A stretch of 64,000 bases of DNA from Tanypteryx hageni. Its lineage: Eukaryota; Arthropoda; Insecta; Odonata; Petaluridae. The DNA lies in the NCBI GenBank assembly GCA_028673005.1, contig CM054118.1:87538964-87602963 (forward strand), written 5' to 3'. The first letter of the stretch is position 1. The number at the start of each line of letters is the position of its first letter. This document shows positions 45,255 to 56,704 of the stretch, one piece after another. Below the pieces are notes generated by a model, which ran no database searches, was not told where the DNA came from, and was given only the letters and a program-made list of their open reading frames with translations. The position numbers were made by a program, and so were the translations under genes.

Positions 45255-45295
<41 letters not shown>
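44963..45295. mobile_element. Small (TA)n-flanked element with 27-bp inverted ends
   Basis: Between TA runs at 44963-45015 and 45257-45295 lies a 205-bp unit (45016-45220). Its ends TGGATGTTAACAAGGTGTTG and, in reverse complement, TGGATGTCAACAAGGTGTTG are inverted repeats of 27 bp (26 identical). It contains a hammerhead-like core (45057-45079). Relatives at 17.9 and 44.0 kb also lie inside TA runs. Confidence 0.7.
45057..45079 (+). ncRNA. Hammerhead-ribozyme-like core (degenerate)
   Basis: CTGAAGA (one change from CTGATGA), then a stem-II hairpin GGA-GTAGT-TCC, then GAAA at 45076-45079. Found in the (TA)n-flanked element. No convincing stem III was seen. Confidence 0.3.
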
Positions 45296-45297
<2 letters not shown>

Positions 45298-45839
45298 GAC
45301 TCTGGGGTAGGTGGAAGAGGGAACCGCACAGTCTCAATCTCGCCCCTAATAAAAGACAATCAATCAATCAATGATTTCGAACTCTACATATCACTCGTCG
45401 TTAGGTCAATTAAAGATTGATGTTTTCTGAATATGAGCATATCTATCGGAATTTTTCCAGATAAAAATAATAGTTGAAGGGGTTCAAATTAATGTTCGGG
45501 AAGCATCTTTGTCGAATTAGGGCGCGTTTTACAATTTAGGATGCTGCATAAAGTTAGTTGTTTGTATTTTTACAAGTCACAGATTTTCCCTTATTCTTAC
45601 AATTGACAGTTTTACATTTTTGCTTCAAACGCTTAAAAAGTTCGGTTTATAACAACTGGAATGTATTTCTGGTTGGTTATTACCTTCTGTACCTGCATCT
45701 ATATGCATCTATGTGCGGACATACACTTGAAAAATTCTACGAAAAAATTCTCTCTTTTAAAAGCACAAGCTTAGTATTAAACGATTATTCCGTCTTCTTA
45801 GCCTCTTGTTCGTTTCCCCCATCGAGAGCACTCCTGGAT

Positions 45840-46110
45840 ACATTTGTAGTTCGAGATTCGCTCTTCGTCGGCGCTCCAGTAGCCCCCTCCCTTCCCCTCC
45901 TTCCTTTCCCCTCCGCCTCCTCCCCCTTCTCCCCCTCCACCCCCTTCCTCCCACCCTCCTGCCCTCCATGCCGCCACAGTTTCGTTCCGTGTGTTTGGCC
46001 GCGACAACCAAGAGGCCGTTCTCTTCCTCCTTCCCTCTGGGGCCTTCCTACCGCCCCTCCTTGCCTGGCGGAGGACACGTGCTGTGTGCCTCGCATCACG
46101 GCCACCTCCT
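45840..46110 (+). repeat. CT-rich tract, moderately GC-rich
   Basis: Dominated by CTCC/CCTCC; overlapping open frames in several phases have biased composition and no domain. Confidence 0.7.
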
Positions 46111-46399
46111 GCGTGTACTAGCGTCGCGCACTCCGCTGTGAGTACGATTCCATTCCCTACAACCCAAAAACCTATCTCTCTAAATGTTTTGTCATTTCAC
46201 TCGCCAGTGCGGATGTGGTTCGGCGATTTCCTTTGATGCAGACTATTTCGTGGAAACGGAAGTCGGAAGAATGGGGAGGGGAGGGAATGAGAAGGGTGGG
46301 AAATGTAGATGAAGAGGACGTGGGGTCGGGAGGGGCGAGGAGGTGTTATTTGGGCTTAAGTTTGCGCGTGGCCGTCTGTCTCTTGTTTCTTTCACCTAA

Positions 46400-46713
46400 G
46401 GTGGTGGTGCCCAACCTTTTGCAAGGCAGGCCGCATTGGAAAATGTTAATTCTCCAGCGGACCGCATTGAAAGTTGTCAATTCTCCAACGGGCCGGATCA
46501 GTTTAAACTGCAAGTTACCTATGCATTCTGAGGTGACATATAAGTGAAAATCAATTCTAAGTAACGTTTTTATGGTTAAGATTTCAATATCAAATCTTTT
46601 ATTATGAAAACTTTCAAATGTATGAATTTGTGTTAATTTTTCGAATTGCTTTTTCACCATAGCTTCGCGGCACACACAGAAACTGTTCGCGGGCCGTAAG
46701 TTGGGCCCCACTG
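46400..46713. mobile_element. hAT MITE, ~314 bp
   Basis: Left end GTGGTGGTGCCCAACCTTTT, right end in reverse complement CAGTGGGGCCCAACTTACGG ending near 46713. GGCCGCATTGGAAAATG and AGTTGTCAATTCTCCAACGG are shared with the MITE at 60.4 kb. Confidence 0.75.
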
Positions 46714-48740
46714 GCCTGAGGCGTCCCGAACAGACGATTTTGCGACGGGTTGTTTAAAAACCACGAATTTTCGATAATTCTGATTTTCGAGATTGCTGGC
46801 ATGTTTCCTGCATTCGGTTCATTTTGAGAGTTCATTTCGAAGAATTAGATACAATTGGATAGCTTCGTGGTTGTGCGCTTGGAGTAATTCACGCATGACT
46901 TTGCTCTAGATAATCATGGCAAATTGCAGGTGCTGAATTAGTTTTTAGAGTGCATTGATCTCTCGGGGGAGAAGAATTTTGTAATTCAATCCTGTCTTGG
47001 AAACAATTTATGTGTGCATTGATTGGTTTGAAAAGTTTAAAATATTACTGATAATATTGATTTTTTTCTCTTCACTGCAAAATAAACTCGATATACTTTT
47101 TGAAATGTTTGATTATCATTTAATCTTTTCGAAAGAAATACCATTCTTAAAAGTTAAATATTGTGTGTGTGTGTGTGTGTGTATGTATGCGTGTGGGTTT
47201 ATAAAATGGAAGACGAGGATATATATATATATATATATAAGGAGGGAGATAAAGGAGGGCTTGTAATTGCAGTTTTCGGATGTTCCTTTTTAAACAAAAG
47301 AGTTTATTACGACACCGCTAGGTAAGTTCCGAATGGCTTTTCTTTTTCTGTCACTATTTTCTGATTTTGATGTCACCAATCTTCACGTGGAGAATGTTAA
47401 TATCAACTGGTTTTTTCTGGTTGTTATTGTTTCGTTTATGGAAAGTCAAAAAAATATTTTTCAAAGGAGAAATAACCGAAAACTGCAGAAGGATCTTTTA
47501 TTTAGGCTTTAGAATTTGAATTTAACTACAACTTTTGGAAAGAATAGGGTGTCCAAAGAGCAAATTTCAGGATTTTTTTCTCTGTTTTTCAGTTTAAACA
47601 TTCCCGCTATTTGATTTCACTTCCATTGCAAAACAGTATTTTTCTCGGTAATTTGTATAAAATTTGGCCTTAAAACATTAATTAATATAAATGTAATGAT
47701 CAGTATTTTTAATAATAATGTGTACATATGGTTTGAATATGGTAATTTTTGAACAAAATTATCACTAAGGAGCGCAAAATTCGTGTATATACCATACAAA
47801 CGAAAAGAAAACTAAAAATACCATATTGTCCCGGTTGTGTGCTGATATTTTTCCTCAAAACACGTTGTCTCGGTTTTTCTTCCTCATAATTTGGTCACCC
47901 AAGGAAAGAAGAACCAAAAGTTCTTTTAACGGCAAGGATCACTTTTTGAGACTGGATTATGATGCAATAAATGGGGATGGAATGCGAGCTAAAGTAGAAT
48001 CAAAACTTATTAAAAAGTGGCGCAATCACCAAGCCGAGATTTGCACTTTGCTTTTACTGAAGCGTTATGAGACATTGACAAAGAAAAGCACCTGAATTGC
48101 AAATGAAACTTACGAAGGCTACTCAGCCTTCAAGTTTCTTTGATTGGCATGACTGTGCGGAGACCTATTTTTTAAACATCGCTGCCGTGACATCGATAGA
48201 TATTTAAGTACTCACTGAGTTTCAGTGCATTTAACATACGATTCATCGTTCAAGAAAGAATTCACGAATTCACCTTAAGGTCTCAATCGAATTGAAAACT
48301 ATGCTTCTTCTCCGATAGCCGCAAAAAGGCTGGGAAAATCGGATACGCATTTTGGCTACAAGAGAGTCTAATATGAGTAAGTCATCAATGATGGCGGCTT
48401 CCATGTAGCCAAAATGCGCATCTGGTGTTTTTAACCATTTTATAGCTATTGGAAAAACATAGTTCTTCAAGATTTAAGTTTAATTTAAGCAATAAAAATG
48501 ATTAGAGATTAATTTAGAATTATTCTTAGGCGGTAGGATGGCATATGTATATCTTTTTCCACGATGAAGTTGTAAATTTAAGAAGGCGTCCTTCTTACTT
48601 TTACTAACGACAAGTAAATGTGAATATTTCAGATAGAAACGCCTCAATCAGATGCTACGAAATGCGTGGAGCGATCACTTCCAATTGCTTATTTGAGGAA
48701 ATAGCAAATATTTAGCACGATATGGGCTGTCGCGCCATCC
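46714..48740. other. No recognisable gene
   Basis: Short (GT)n and (TA)n runs at 47161-47240. The frame at 47826-48095 has a Lys/Arg-rich C-terminal half without a known domain. An inverted pair CGCATTTTGGCTAC (48347) / GTAGCCAAAATGCG (48406) was seen. Confidence 0.35.
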
Positions 48741-49060
48741 TACTGACCCACACCTACTCCATGGTCCCTCTGCTAGTCACCTTTGGTATAAGATAATTCT
48801 TCAACATTTCCAGATATGATGCACCGTTGACAGGCTCTTCAAAGAAATATGGGCCAATGGCATATCTGGCAGTTATACCTGCCCACAGCATCACGTGTGG
48901 TGGGTTGTTCTCCATCTTCAACGTGTAATGAGGATTCTCTTTTGACAAAACAACAACATTTCTGTAACCCCACAATTACTACGAAAAATGTCTCGCAACG
49001 CATCAATGTCTGTGTCGAATATGATGATGCAGCTGGATTCATAAAATACGAGTACATGTC
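48740..49060 (-). pseudogene. Tc1/mariner (IS630-type) transposase fragment
   Basis: The minus strand reads VVLSKENPHYTLKMENNPPH, VMLWAGITARYAIGPYFFEE and NGASYLEMLKNYLIPKV. The order 'ENPH ... V-x-x-W-x-G-I ... GPYFF ... YLxML' is that of the central catalytic core of mariner/Tc1-type transposases. A frameshift near 48975 separates the preceding part. The downstream catalytic motifs are not preserved. Confidence 0.7.
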
Positions 49061-49302
49061 AGAGAATGTAACGAAAATATCATTAAAGTAAATCAGGGAT
49101 ACGGTGACTTCTCGGACACCCTGTATGTGTTATTCCAATGTAATAAATAACAAGTTGATGTCTCAGTAATGACGAATGTCTAAAAATGTATCTATATGCA
49201 TAAATATCTATGAATAAAGTAATTTCAGTGGCACCATTTTTGCTTATTATCATAAATTCCCATTTTCGAAGAAATCCGTTTTTTTACACCTCAAAAGGTT
49301 AT

Positions 49303-49320
49303 GGGGGGGGGGGGGGGGGG
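49303..49320 (+). repeat. G18 homopolymer
   Basis: Eighteen consecutive G, able to form G-quadruplex; followed by a degenerate hAT-type end (GAGGAGAACCACTG, 49367-49380). Confidence 0.95.
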
Positions 49321-49380
49321 CGACCGAATACCCGCACGGAGGGCGTCGCAAGGAAGATCTGCTTGAGGAGAACCACTGCT

Positions 49381-50080
49381 CTAGTGTGAATCAGCCTTAA
49401 AGGCGCTCGCCCTCACACGCGCTCCACCGAGTGTACAGCGGAGGCACCTTGGAACGCAAGAATTCCTTCGACAATCGCTCTCCAACGATCGAAAGCATCC
49501 GACGGCGAGGGATTTGCGTCTTTCGGAGCACGAGAGGCCTTGTTTGCTCTCTGCGCACTGTGGGACAAGTACGGAGTTTGCGACAAAAATGATGCGGACA
49601 GAAAAGTAATGCTGATTGGGAAACGAAATTATGAGTCGTGTGCAGCGATAACACTATTGCAAAGAAACGAATTTAAACCCTTTTCTTCTGTTATGTCGTG
49701 CTAATAAGCGTTATCGAAGAGGAGAGATAATTTAGGAAAACTTTTGATCGAATGATAGGATTAGTTATATATATATACATACACACACACACACATATAT
49801 ATCCGATTAACGCATTAGATGATCGCGGCAGAAGCGATGCGCAGAAACTAAACATTCGTCGAGGGACGAAAATCCTCGAAAAACAGGCAAGATTCTCAAA
49901 TGGTGCTGCCTTTGAAGCGCCCGTATGGAATATCAGTAGTATTACTTAAAACACGGCGATGAGAATAAGTTTCTCGTTCCAGAATAATATCGTCCTTCGA
50001 GAAAATCAATGCGTGGATAGGTCGTTTTGAGCGTCGCCTCATAAAACTGAATTTGGAGCATACGCCATCGCAGCGATAAC
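49381..50080. other. No recognisable gene
   Basis: A (TA)n(CA)n run lies at 49767-49802. The remaining sequence shows no domain or repeat. Confidence 0.35.
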
Positions 50081-50084
50081 CGCC

Positions 50085-50700
50085 CTCCCCTCCAACCAAT
50101 TTTCTCCTCTCCCTCCATTCCACCACTTTCTCCTCCACCACTTCCTCCTTACCCTCCCCTCTCCTCCCTCTCCTTTCTCTCCTCTCCTTCCTCCTCACCT
50201 CTCCTCCCCCTCCTTTTTCACCTCCCCCTCTTTTTCCGCGCTCCCCTCTCCTCTCACTCCTTTATCTCCTCCTCCTCTTCTCTCTCTCCTCCCCTCCACT
50301 GCTCTCTCTCCTTATGTCCTCCTCTCTCTCTCCTTTCCCTCTCCTCTTTCTCCTTCTCCCCTCCTCTCTCTCCTCCCCACCTCGCTCCTCTTCTCCCCAC
50401 CTCTCTCCCCTCCTCCCCCTTTCTCTCTCATGCACCCCTTCTCTTTCGCCTTCACCCCTTCTTTTTCACCTTCTTCCCTTATCTTTCACCTGCTTCCCTT
50501 CTCTACCTCCTTTCTCCATCCTCCCTCTCCTTTCCCCCTCCTGCCCCCTTATCCCCTCCTCAATTTCCTTTCTCCCTCTCTCTTCTTCTCCCCTCCCCTC
50601 TCCCTCCTAACCATACCCACTCCTTTCATTCCCTACCCACTCCTTTCATTCCATACCCTACTTCACCTCTTCCTACTCCCCTTTCTCCCCTCGAGTTTTA
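50085..50700 (+). repeat. CT-rich low-complexity tract
   Basis: CTCTCCTCCCC-type repeats; Ser/Leu/Pro-rich frames are artefacts. Confidence 0.95.
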
Positions 50701-51403
50701 CGATGCCCGTCAACCCCTGCCACTCACTTTTACGGTCCTGGATCCTTTCTCTGCCGCGCTACAATTGACGAAGATCTCTCTGCTCCTCCCTTCTTTCTCC
50801 TCCTTTGTCTTCCGTATTCGCATACTTTTTCCGGGTGGGCTATCACCTAGCCTACTTCTGTCTCTCTCATTCGTTCTTTCCATTCTCGGTTTCGTTCTTT
50901 TCCATCATCTTTCTCTGCCTTCCTTCCCACCCATTAGTTCAGGGGTCACTGACCAGGTGGGCGCTGCCAGCGAGGCGCTCGTGCAGGACTTATAACGAAG
51001 CCATTTGATGGGAAATTTTCGGTCTAAGAGTTATTTACAGGCACGCGACGAGTAATCTAAAGGATGTTATGGCTCTAAGTCGTCGAAGCTTAACGGTCTT
51101 TTTAGTACATATCGTGAAGTTTTGCGCAATTTCCTAGCTCCATCATGGGACAAATGATATACGGATGCTTTCACAAACGTAGTTAATAATAATACATAAA
51201 CACAAGAGTTTTTAGTGACAGATATTACACATAATTACATTCCCCAAGAATGTGCTCAAAAATATCGTCTTTACTTTGCTTTACGAAAAACATGCGTCCT
51301 AACAATTACCTTTCTTGATGCACGGAAGGAATCCGTTCAGATTAAAAGCAAAGCAGTTTTTATAAGCAACAATTCCATAACAGACGTTAAAAAAAGATTT
51401 TTG

Positions 51404-51490
51404 ACTAATCATCCTCTTGGATTATTACAGTCATTACTACTTCCACAACGAACACACAAGCGAGGAGGGAAACTCGGTCCAGAATTATCC
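51404..51490 (-). mobile_element. SINE 3' half (left part of a split SINE)
   Basis: GACTAATCATCCTCTTGGAT, then CTTCCACAACGAACACACAA and GAGGAGGGAAACTCGG follow the order of the intact SINEs at 61.5 and 62.5 kb. It stops around CCTAATCTGA, where the 50-bp repeat array begins. The missing 5' half of the same orientation starts at 56878. Confidence 0.75.
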
Positions 51491-51735
51491 TAATCTGAAG
51501 AGTGGTTTAATAACTCGTCATACGGCGGGAATAGTCGCGATTCTCTTAAGGGTGGTAATCCGACGAGAGTAGTTTGGATTCTCTTAATGGTGACCTAATA
51601 ACCCGTCATCCGGCGGGAGTAGGTGGGATTCTCTTTAGGATGGCCTAATAACTCGTCATCCGGCGGGAGTAGGTGACATGCTGTTAAGGATGGTCAATTA
51701 AGTCGTCATCCGGCGAGAGTAGTTCGGATTCTCTT
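51490..51735 (+). repeat. 50-bp minisatellite array, forward, ~5 units
   Basis: Unit built of TAATAACTCGTCATCCGGCG, GGAGTAGGTGGGATTCTC and TTAAGGGTGGCC. Exact 50-bp spacing is seen at ACCCGTCATC 51601, ACTCGTCATC 51651 and AGTCGTCATC 51701. The same unit recurs at 53735 and 54860 (reverse) and 56705 (forward). Confidence 0.95.
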
Positions 51736-51749
51736 TGGAGACTGTATTT

Positions 51750-52141
51750 TTTATAAAATTATTTTAACAAACAGTAGATGGAATCATTTTTAAATTTAGT
51801 TATTTCACTCGAATTAGGTTCCAGTGGAAGAAACTGCATGATATTATGTGGTCATGAATCTCAAAAACACTAAAAACTGGGGCAGGAATTGCACTCTCGA
51901 GGAATGCAATCGGAATCAGCCTTTGTATGGGATAACGTATTGGTAAGATAAATTTGAATCTTCAAATGTGTTTCCATCAGTTGCATCCCTAGAGCTTGCA
52001 ATTCCTGCCGTAGTTTTTAGTGTTTTTGAGATTCATGACAACATAATATCATTCAGCTTCTTCACTGGAACTTAATTCGAGTGAAATAACTATAATTTAA
52101 AAGTGATTACTTTGACTGTATGTTATGATAATTTTATAAAT
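51750..52141. repeat. Foldback with ~165-bp arms
   Basis: Left arm about 51750-51915 and right arm about 51977-52141 are inverted copies with about 10-15% mismatch, for example TAGTTATTTCACTCGAATTA (51801) against its complement near 52075. The spacer is about 60 bp. No coding. It may be a MITE or a hairpin-RNA source. Confidence 0.9.
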
Positions 52142-52183
52142 TTTCCTGCATAGTTTATCGATAAACTATGCAGGAAAATTTAT
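52136..52183. repeat. Perfect 48-bp palindrome
   Basis: Each half is ATAAATTTTCCTGCATAGTT plus TATC, meeting at ATCGAT (centre between 52159 and 52160). All 24 pairs match and there is no spacer. It abuts the right arm of the foldback. Confidence 0.97.
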
Positions 52184-53160
52184 TTATTTGAGAGAAAATG
52201 GGAAGACAAGAAATATTGCATACCATTAAGCACTACAGTAAAAATTAACCTGGTTCCATTGCTTGGTTTTATTCTCAAACCTTCCTCAATATTTTTGTTT
52301 TGACTTAAAAACCCTAGAAACGCCGAGTAATTTCAGCTAGTGTTATATATTACTTCTTTAAATTAATATTAGTAATTGTTTATAACGGTGGTCAAGTATA
52401 TTGTTAATCCAACAATACGCTAATTCCCGTGTTATTTAAATGGAAAAAATTAAAAGAGAAAAACATTTAAAAAATAAAAATTTAGTTCAAATCACTAGTA
52501 TTCACTCTCTCATTTTGCTTGTCTTTTTATTGCGATTGAAATGGCACCTTCATCTTGTTTCTATGTTCTGTAGTTGTTTCGTTATAAATGCACAAACAAA
52601 CAAATTCTTCAAAATATTTATGGTAGAGATAGAGATATATATTGCACGAAAACTGCAACAATGCAAATCACCATAACGACGAAAACCTTTCACGTAAAAA
52701 TAAAAACTTTGTTGTGGACTGATTCGATTCAACAATCGAAGGCGAGAAAATGAAATTTCGTTTTTTAAGGCTTTCGTTGCTCCAAGTCTTGAATTCCTAC
52801 TATGCCTTTAGGTAAATTTAATATGTAAAATGGTTAACGTGCTACACTCGTCCCAATTATAAGCACTTGGAGAATATAAACGTTGCTGTACCCAGGACTT
52901 CAATGTGAACGGCGAGCAGATTATTATTTAAAGGTAGTGCTGCCGTGTTGTTTATTGAGGTTTGATCGAAAATGAATGGGAAGCTATTGAGTTATAAGCT
53001 TTTATATTATTCTCGCAGTTGATCTACCTGCTACCTTATATCGTGACCGGATTTCTTAGCTCATTATTTATACAGATTGATATGGATAATATGCATAAGA
53101 GTCCAATAATTTATTCGGTATTTATAACGCATAGTTAACCCTTTGAATACACCTAATATG
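52184..53160. other. No recognisable feature
   Basis: AT-rich; no gene or repeat recognised. Confidence 0.35.
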
Positions 53161-53730
53161 ACGAATCGCAGGATTAATAAAGGAAATGGCAACCCATTAT
53201 CTAATACAATTACCTAAAGCGGCAGAAAGCGTAACTGGTTGGAAAAGAATACATCCCTTGCCATACGCCAAACAGATTGGCTAGAAGTAATAATAAGTAA
53301 AGTGGAAACCTATTCCCTTTAGGAACTATTCCTGAAAAAAACAAAAATATATTATTGGAAAATATTCACCCCGACACAAACGACACATGACGTGTAGCAA
53401 TAGAGTTATATAAAGTGGATTAGTATTCCTTTAAAGATTCCTGAAAATAACAGGAAAATTCAATAAGTAAAATTATTCAATAACTGCCAAAATACTAAAA
53501 TCACAGCTCACAATGTTAATTCACAAATAGTAATCTTATTCCCTAAACGAATACAGAGAAAAAGAGAAAATAATTTGTTGGATAAATATTCACCACCTGC
53601 CATACATCAGCCAGGTAAGGGAGCAAAATTAATACGTACAATCTAAACCTAAACCATGTAAATTCCTGAAAATAACAGAAAAATATTTAGTTGAAATAAA
53701 TATTCATCCACTGTCGTAACAAAAAATCTC
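53160..53730. repeat. Degenerate repeats with ATTCACC..CTGCCATAC
   Basis: The word TATTCACC(A/C)CCTGCCATACA or a diverged form appears at about 53250, 53364, 53586, 53700, and again at 56685 next to the last 50-bp array. TTCCTGAAAATAACAG(A/G)AAAAT recurs at 53438 and 53661. This seems to be an older array linked with the 50-bp repeat. Confidence 0.65.
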
Positions 53731-53734
53731 ACTT

Positions 53735-53805
53735 AATGGCGCCGGATGACGAGTTATTAGGACGCCATTAAGAGAATCTCAACTACTCCCGCCGGATGAC
53801 AAGTT
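53735..53805 (-). repeat. 50-bp minisatellite, reverse, left of the LINE
   Basis: About 1.5 units (GCCGGATGACGAGTTATTAG). The last unit breaks at GATGACAAGTT and is continued beyond the LINE at 54857. Confidence 0.9.
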
Positions 53806-54856
53806 GGAATAAATCGAAAGATAATCGAGTGGATCAGGGGCTTTCTCAATGATCGGGAACAAATAGTAGTCATAGATGGATTTAAATCAGATTCGGTCAG
53901 CGTGTCCTCCGGCGTTCCACTGGGAAGTGTCATCGGTCCCCTATTATTCCTTATATACATAAATGACTTAGATAAGGTGATTACAAGTAAAATCAAGTTA
54001 TTTGGGATGATACGATAGTTTACAGAGAGATTAACAGTCCTGCTGATCAAGCATTACTTTCTAACGACCTACACGCAATTCTCTAGTGGTGTAAAGAGTG
54101 GCAGTTAGAGCTGAACTTAGGTAAGTGTTCCGTCATGAGATTCTGGAGAAACAAAGAAATTGAGGCGATGAATTACAGTATACAAGGCGTACATCTAAAA
54201 TTAGCCGAATCCGTCAAATACTTAGGTGTCATTTTAACAAGTGGGACACACACATACGAAATATATCCGGGAAAGCTAAGCAGAAACTTGGATTCATCAA
54301 ACGGATAGTAGGTAAAAGCGAAGAAAAAGTCAAAGAGATATGTTACTTTTCTTTAGTTAGACCGCTGCTAGAGTATGCGTCGAGCATATGGGATCCATAC
54401 GAGAAAGGATTAATCGCCGAGTTAGAGAAAGTGCAGCGAAAAGCTGTTAGATTCGTCAAAAATTGTTATGATAGAAATAAAAGCGTTACAGGCTTGATAC
54501 AGGACTTAGGATGGGAATCACTAGCTGAGCGCTGATCACGTGCTAGGTTAAAACTTCTTGAAAGATTTAGAACGAGTACCTTCTCCAGCGAAGTCGAAGA
54601 AATAATAACTCCCACGTATATCGGTAGAATGGACCATCCTCGTAAAATAAGAGAGATAGCCTGTAGGACAGAGAGATACAAAGGCTCATTTTCCCCTAGA
54701 ACGATAGCTGAGCAGAATAAAACTTTCGATCAAAAGTAACCTCGCGTAGGGGCGTAAACCCAGACCTAATTTTGGAGTTTTCCCCTTGGTGTTAATGTAC
54801 CCCCTGCCACACACCCTTGCGGTGGTTTGCAGGGTAAACTGAAGATGTAGATGGAG
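53806..54856 (+). mobile_element. 5'-truncated LINE inserted in the 50-bp array
   Basis: Flanked by AGTT at 53802-53805 and 54857-54860, both within one 50-bp unit. The 5' end falls in the RT domain, as usual for target-primed reverse transcription. The 3' UTR contains ACCCCCTGCCACACACCC and GGTTTGCAGGGTAAACTG. Confidence 0.85.
53807..54739 (+). pseudogene. LINE ORF2 RT-to-C-terminus fragment
   Basis: Reads KIIEWIRGFLNDREQIVV, SSGVPLGSVIGPLLFLIYIN, then a one-base loss inside the catalytic motif (LFG-DDTIVYREI, expected FADDT). Further blocks are WCKEWQLELNLGKCSVMRFW (preceded by TAG), VKYLGVILTS, then after a frameshift HIRNISGKAKQKLGFIKRIV, RPLLEYASSIWDPYEKG and LEKVQRKAVRFVKNCYDRNK. The end is FSPRTIAEQNKTFDQK and TAA at 54737. 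This is a different family from the LINE at 20.5-22 kb, though of the same Jockey/CR1-like type. Confidence 0.85.
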
Positions 54857-55135
54857 AGTTATTTGGACACCCTTAAGAGAGTACCACCTACTCCCGCAGG
54901 ATGACGAGTTATTAAGAAACCCTTAAGAGAGTACCACCTACTCCCGCCTGATGACGGGTTAATAGGCCAACCTTTAGAGAATCCCATGTGCTCCCACCGG
55001 ATGACGAGTTATTCGGCCACACCTAAGAGAATCCGAACTATTCCCGGCTGATGACGAGTTATTCGGCCTCCTTTAAGATAATCACATCTATTCCCGCCGG
55101 ATGACGAGTTAATTGACCACCCTTAAGAGAATACC
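54857..55135 (-). repeat. 50-bp minisatellite array, reverse, ~5.5 units
   Basis: ATGACGAGTT at 54901 and ATGACGGGTT at 54951 give exactly 50-bp spacing. Continues the array interrupted by the LINE. Confidence 0.95.
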
Positions 55136-55317
55136 AACTAAAAACATAAACAGAATTACAATATTCAGTCTTTCGTGCGTAAATAAACTCATTTCCTGTG
55201 ATCGTAAATTAATATTTAGGTATAATTATATCCACATTAGTGAAGGACTGCATGGCATCTTGGGGTTTCTCCACACCATTTCCAATGCACTCTTATGGAA
55301 ATAGTATGTTGTTGTAC

Positions 55318-55380
55318 CCATGGGGTATAAGAGACCCCATGGAGTATAAGAGACCCCATTGGGTATAATGGACCCCACGA
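55318..55380 (+). repeat. ~20-bp tandem repeat, 3 units
   Basis: GGGGTATAAGAGACCCCATG and two variants in succession; each unit is itself a GGGGT...ACCCC hairpin. Confidence 0.85.
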
Positions 55381-56700
55381 TCTGCAAACCTCGACCAAGT
55401 TCTGCCTTTGGTCCATAGGATGACCCATGAAACTTTTGAATTCGAGAGCTTCAACGGTTTAAAAACGTATAAAGAACATACACATAGGTGGTTCGCGGAA
55501 AAAAACCGTAATGGCGTTTGCCCAGCGTATCTCATTGCACGGTTTATGTCTGCAGTAACGGGACTGGTTCAATTAACGGAGTATTTGTTTCATACATTTG
55601 TGTAACATAGAATTGAGAGTAAAATATATTTAAATTTCACTTTAAGAATTCTTAAATTAATAATCTGATGTGGCCATCAAATGAATTCCTCCATACCTGT
55701 AATATTTCTATAAATTTCTAATATGTTACATGATAATAAATATTTTAAGGAACTGCGAGAAAAAAAAGGCTACAAGGAACAGAAATAAACTCAAATCGTA
55801 GTTTTCTGATATTGGATATAGCCATGAAGATCCAACAATTAAGAAAATAAAAAGGATCATTACTAAGAGGGAATTAAGAGAAAATTGTTTACAAAAGTCT
55901 CCTCTAGATGGTGTGGTGGCAGCAGTTACAAAATACAATTTTAAAAATATCTCTTAAACAATGCATTATATGTTAAATGATAAAACTAACTCCTTAACCG
56001 TAAAGTTCAAAAATTAGAGACACAGGAAAAAAGGGGGGAAAAGAAAGGAGGTGAAAAGTCAAAGAAAATGGAAAATACCAACTTACAGGTTTAGGAGGGT
56101 GTCACTCCACACCAGAGACCTGGAGTCACTCACACATTCACTCACTCAATCGCGCTAACACTAATCCTAAAGATGGAAAAAGGATAAAATGGATACCGGG
56201 TTTGCGTAGAGATTAATCTGCGCCGGGGACCCGAAACCTGTATGTTCGTATTTTTCATTTTCTTATTACTACTCGTAATTATGTGGTCTCTCTGGCATTG
56301 TTGTGCTGAATGTTGTCCTCTATCCGAATCAAGTTTCTAATCTATATCGTGAAAGAGTTAGGCAGATGAATTTATGGCATTTCATTGTTGCTTGACGGAT
56401 GCCATTTAACGAGATACGAGCATAAGTGCCTATTTATGTAAAGTGGAAGTTATAATTGACGGATTCAGTTCAAAATCACAATTGAACGATAAATATTACT
56501 CTTATTTAATTTAATTAAAATCCATCCACCGGTTTAGGAGATGCAAGTTGCCACAGACGAACGGACGAGATGTGCCAATAAGGCGTTCTGCTACTAACGC
56601 TTTGGTGGTAACGAACACCTAAAAAGAAAGCCTATTCACTAAATGATTAATGAGAGTAAAAGAAAAACATTCAATAGAAAAAAGTTCACCCCCTGCCATA
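55381..56700. other. No recognisable gene
   Basis: AT-rich up to 56100, then mixed sequence. The short frames have no domain. Confidence 0.35.
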
Positions 56701-56704
56701 CACC

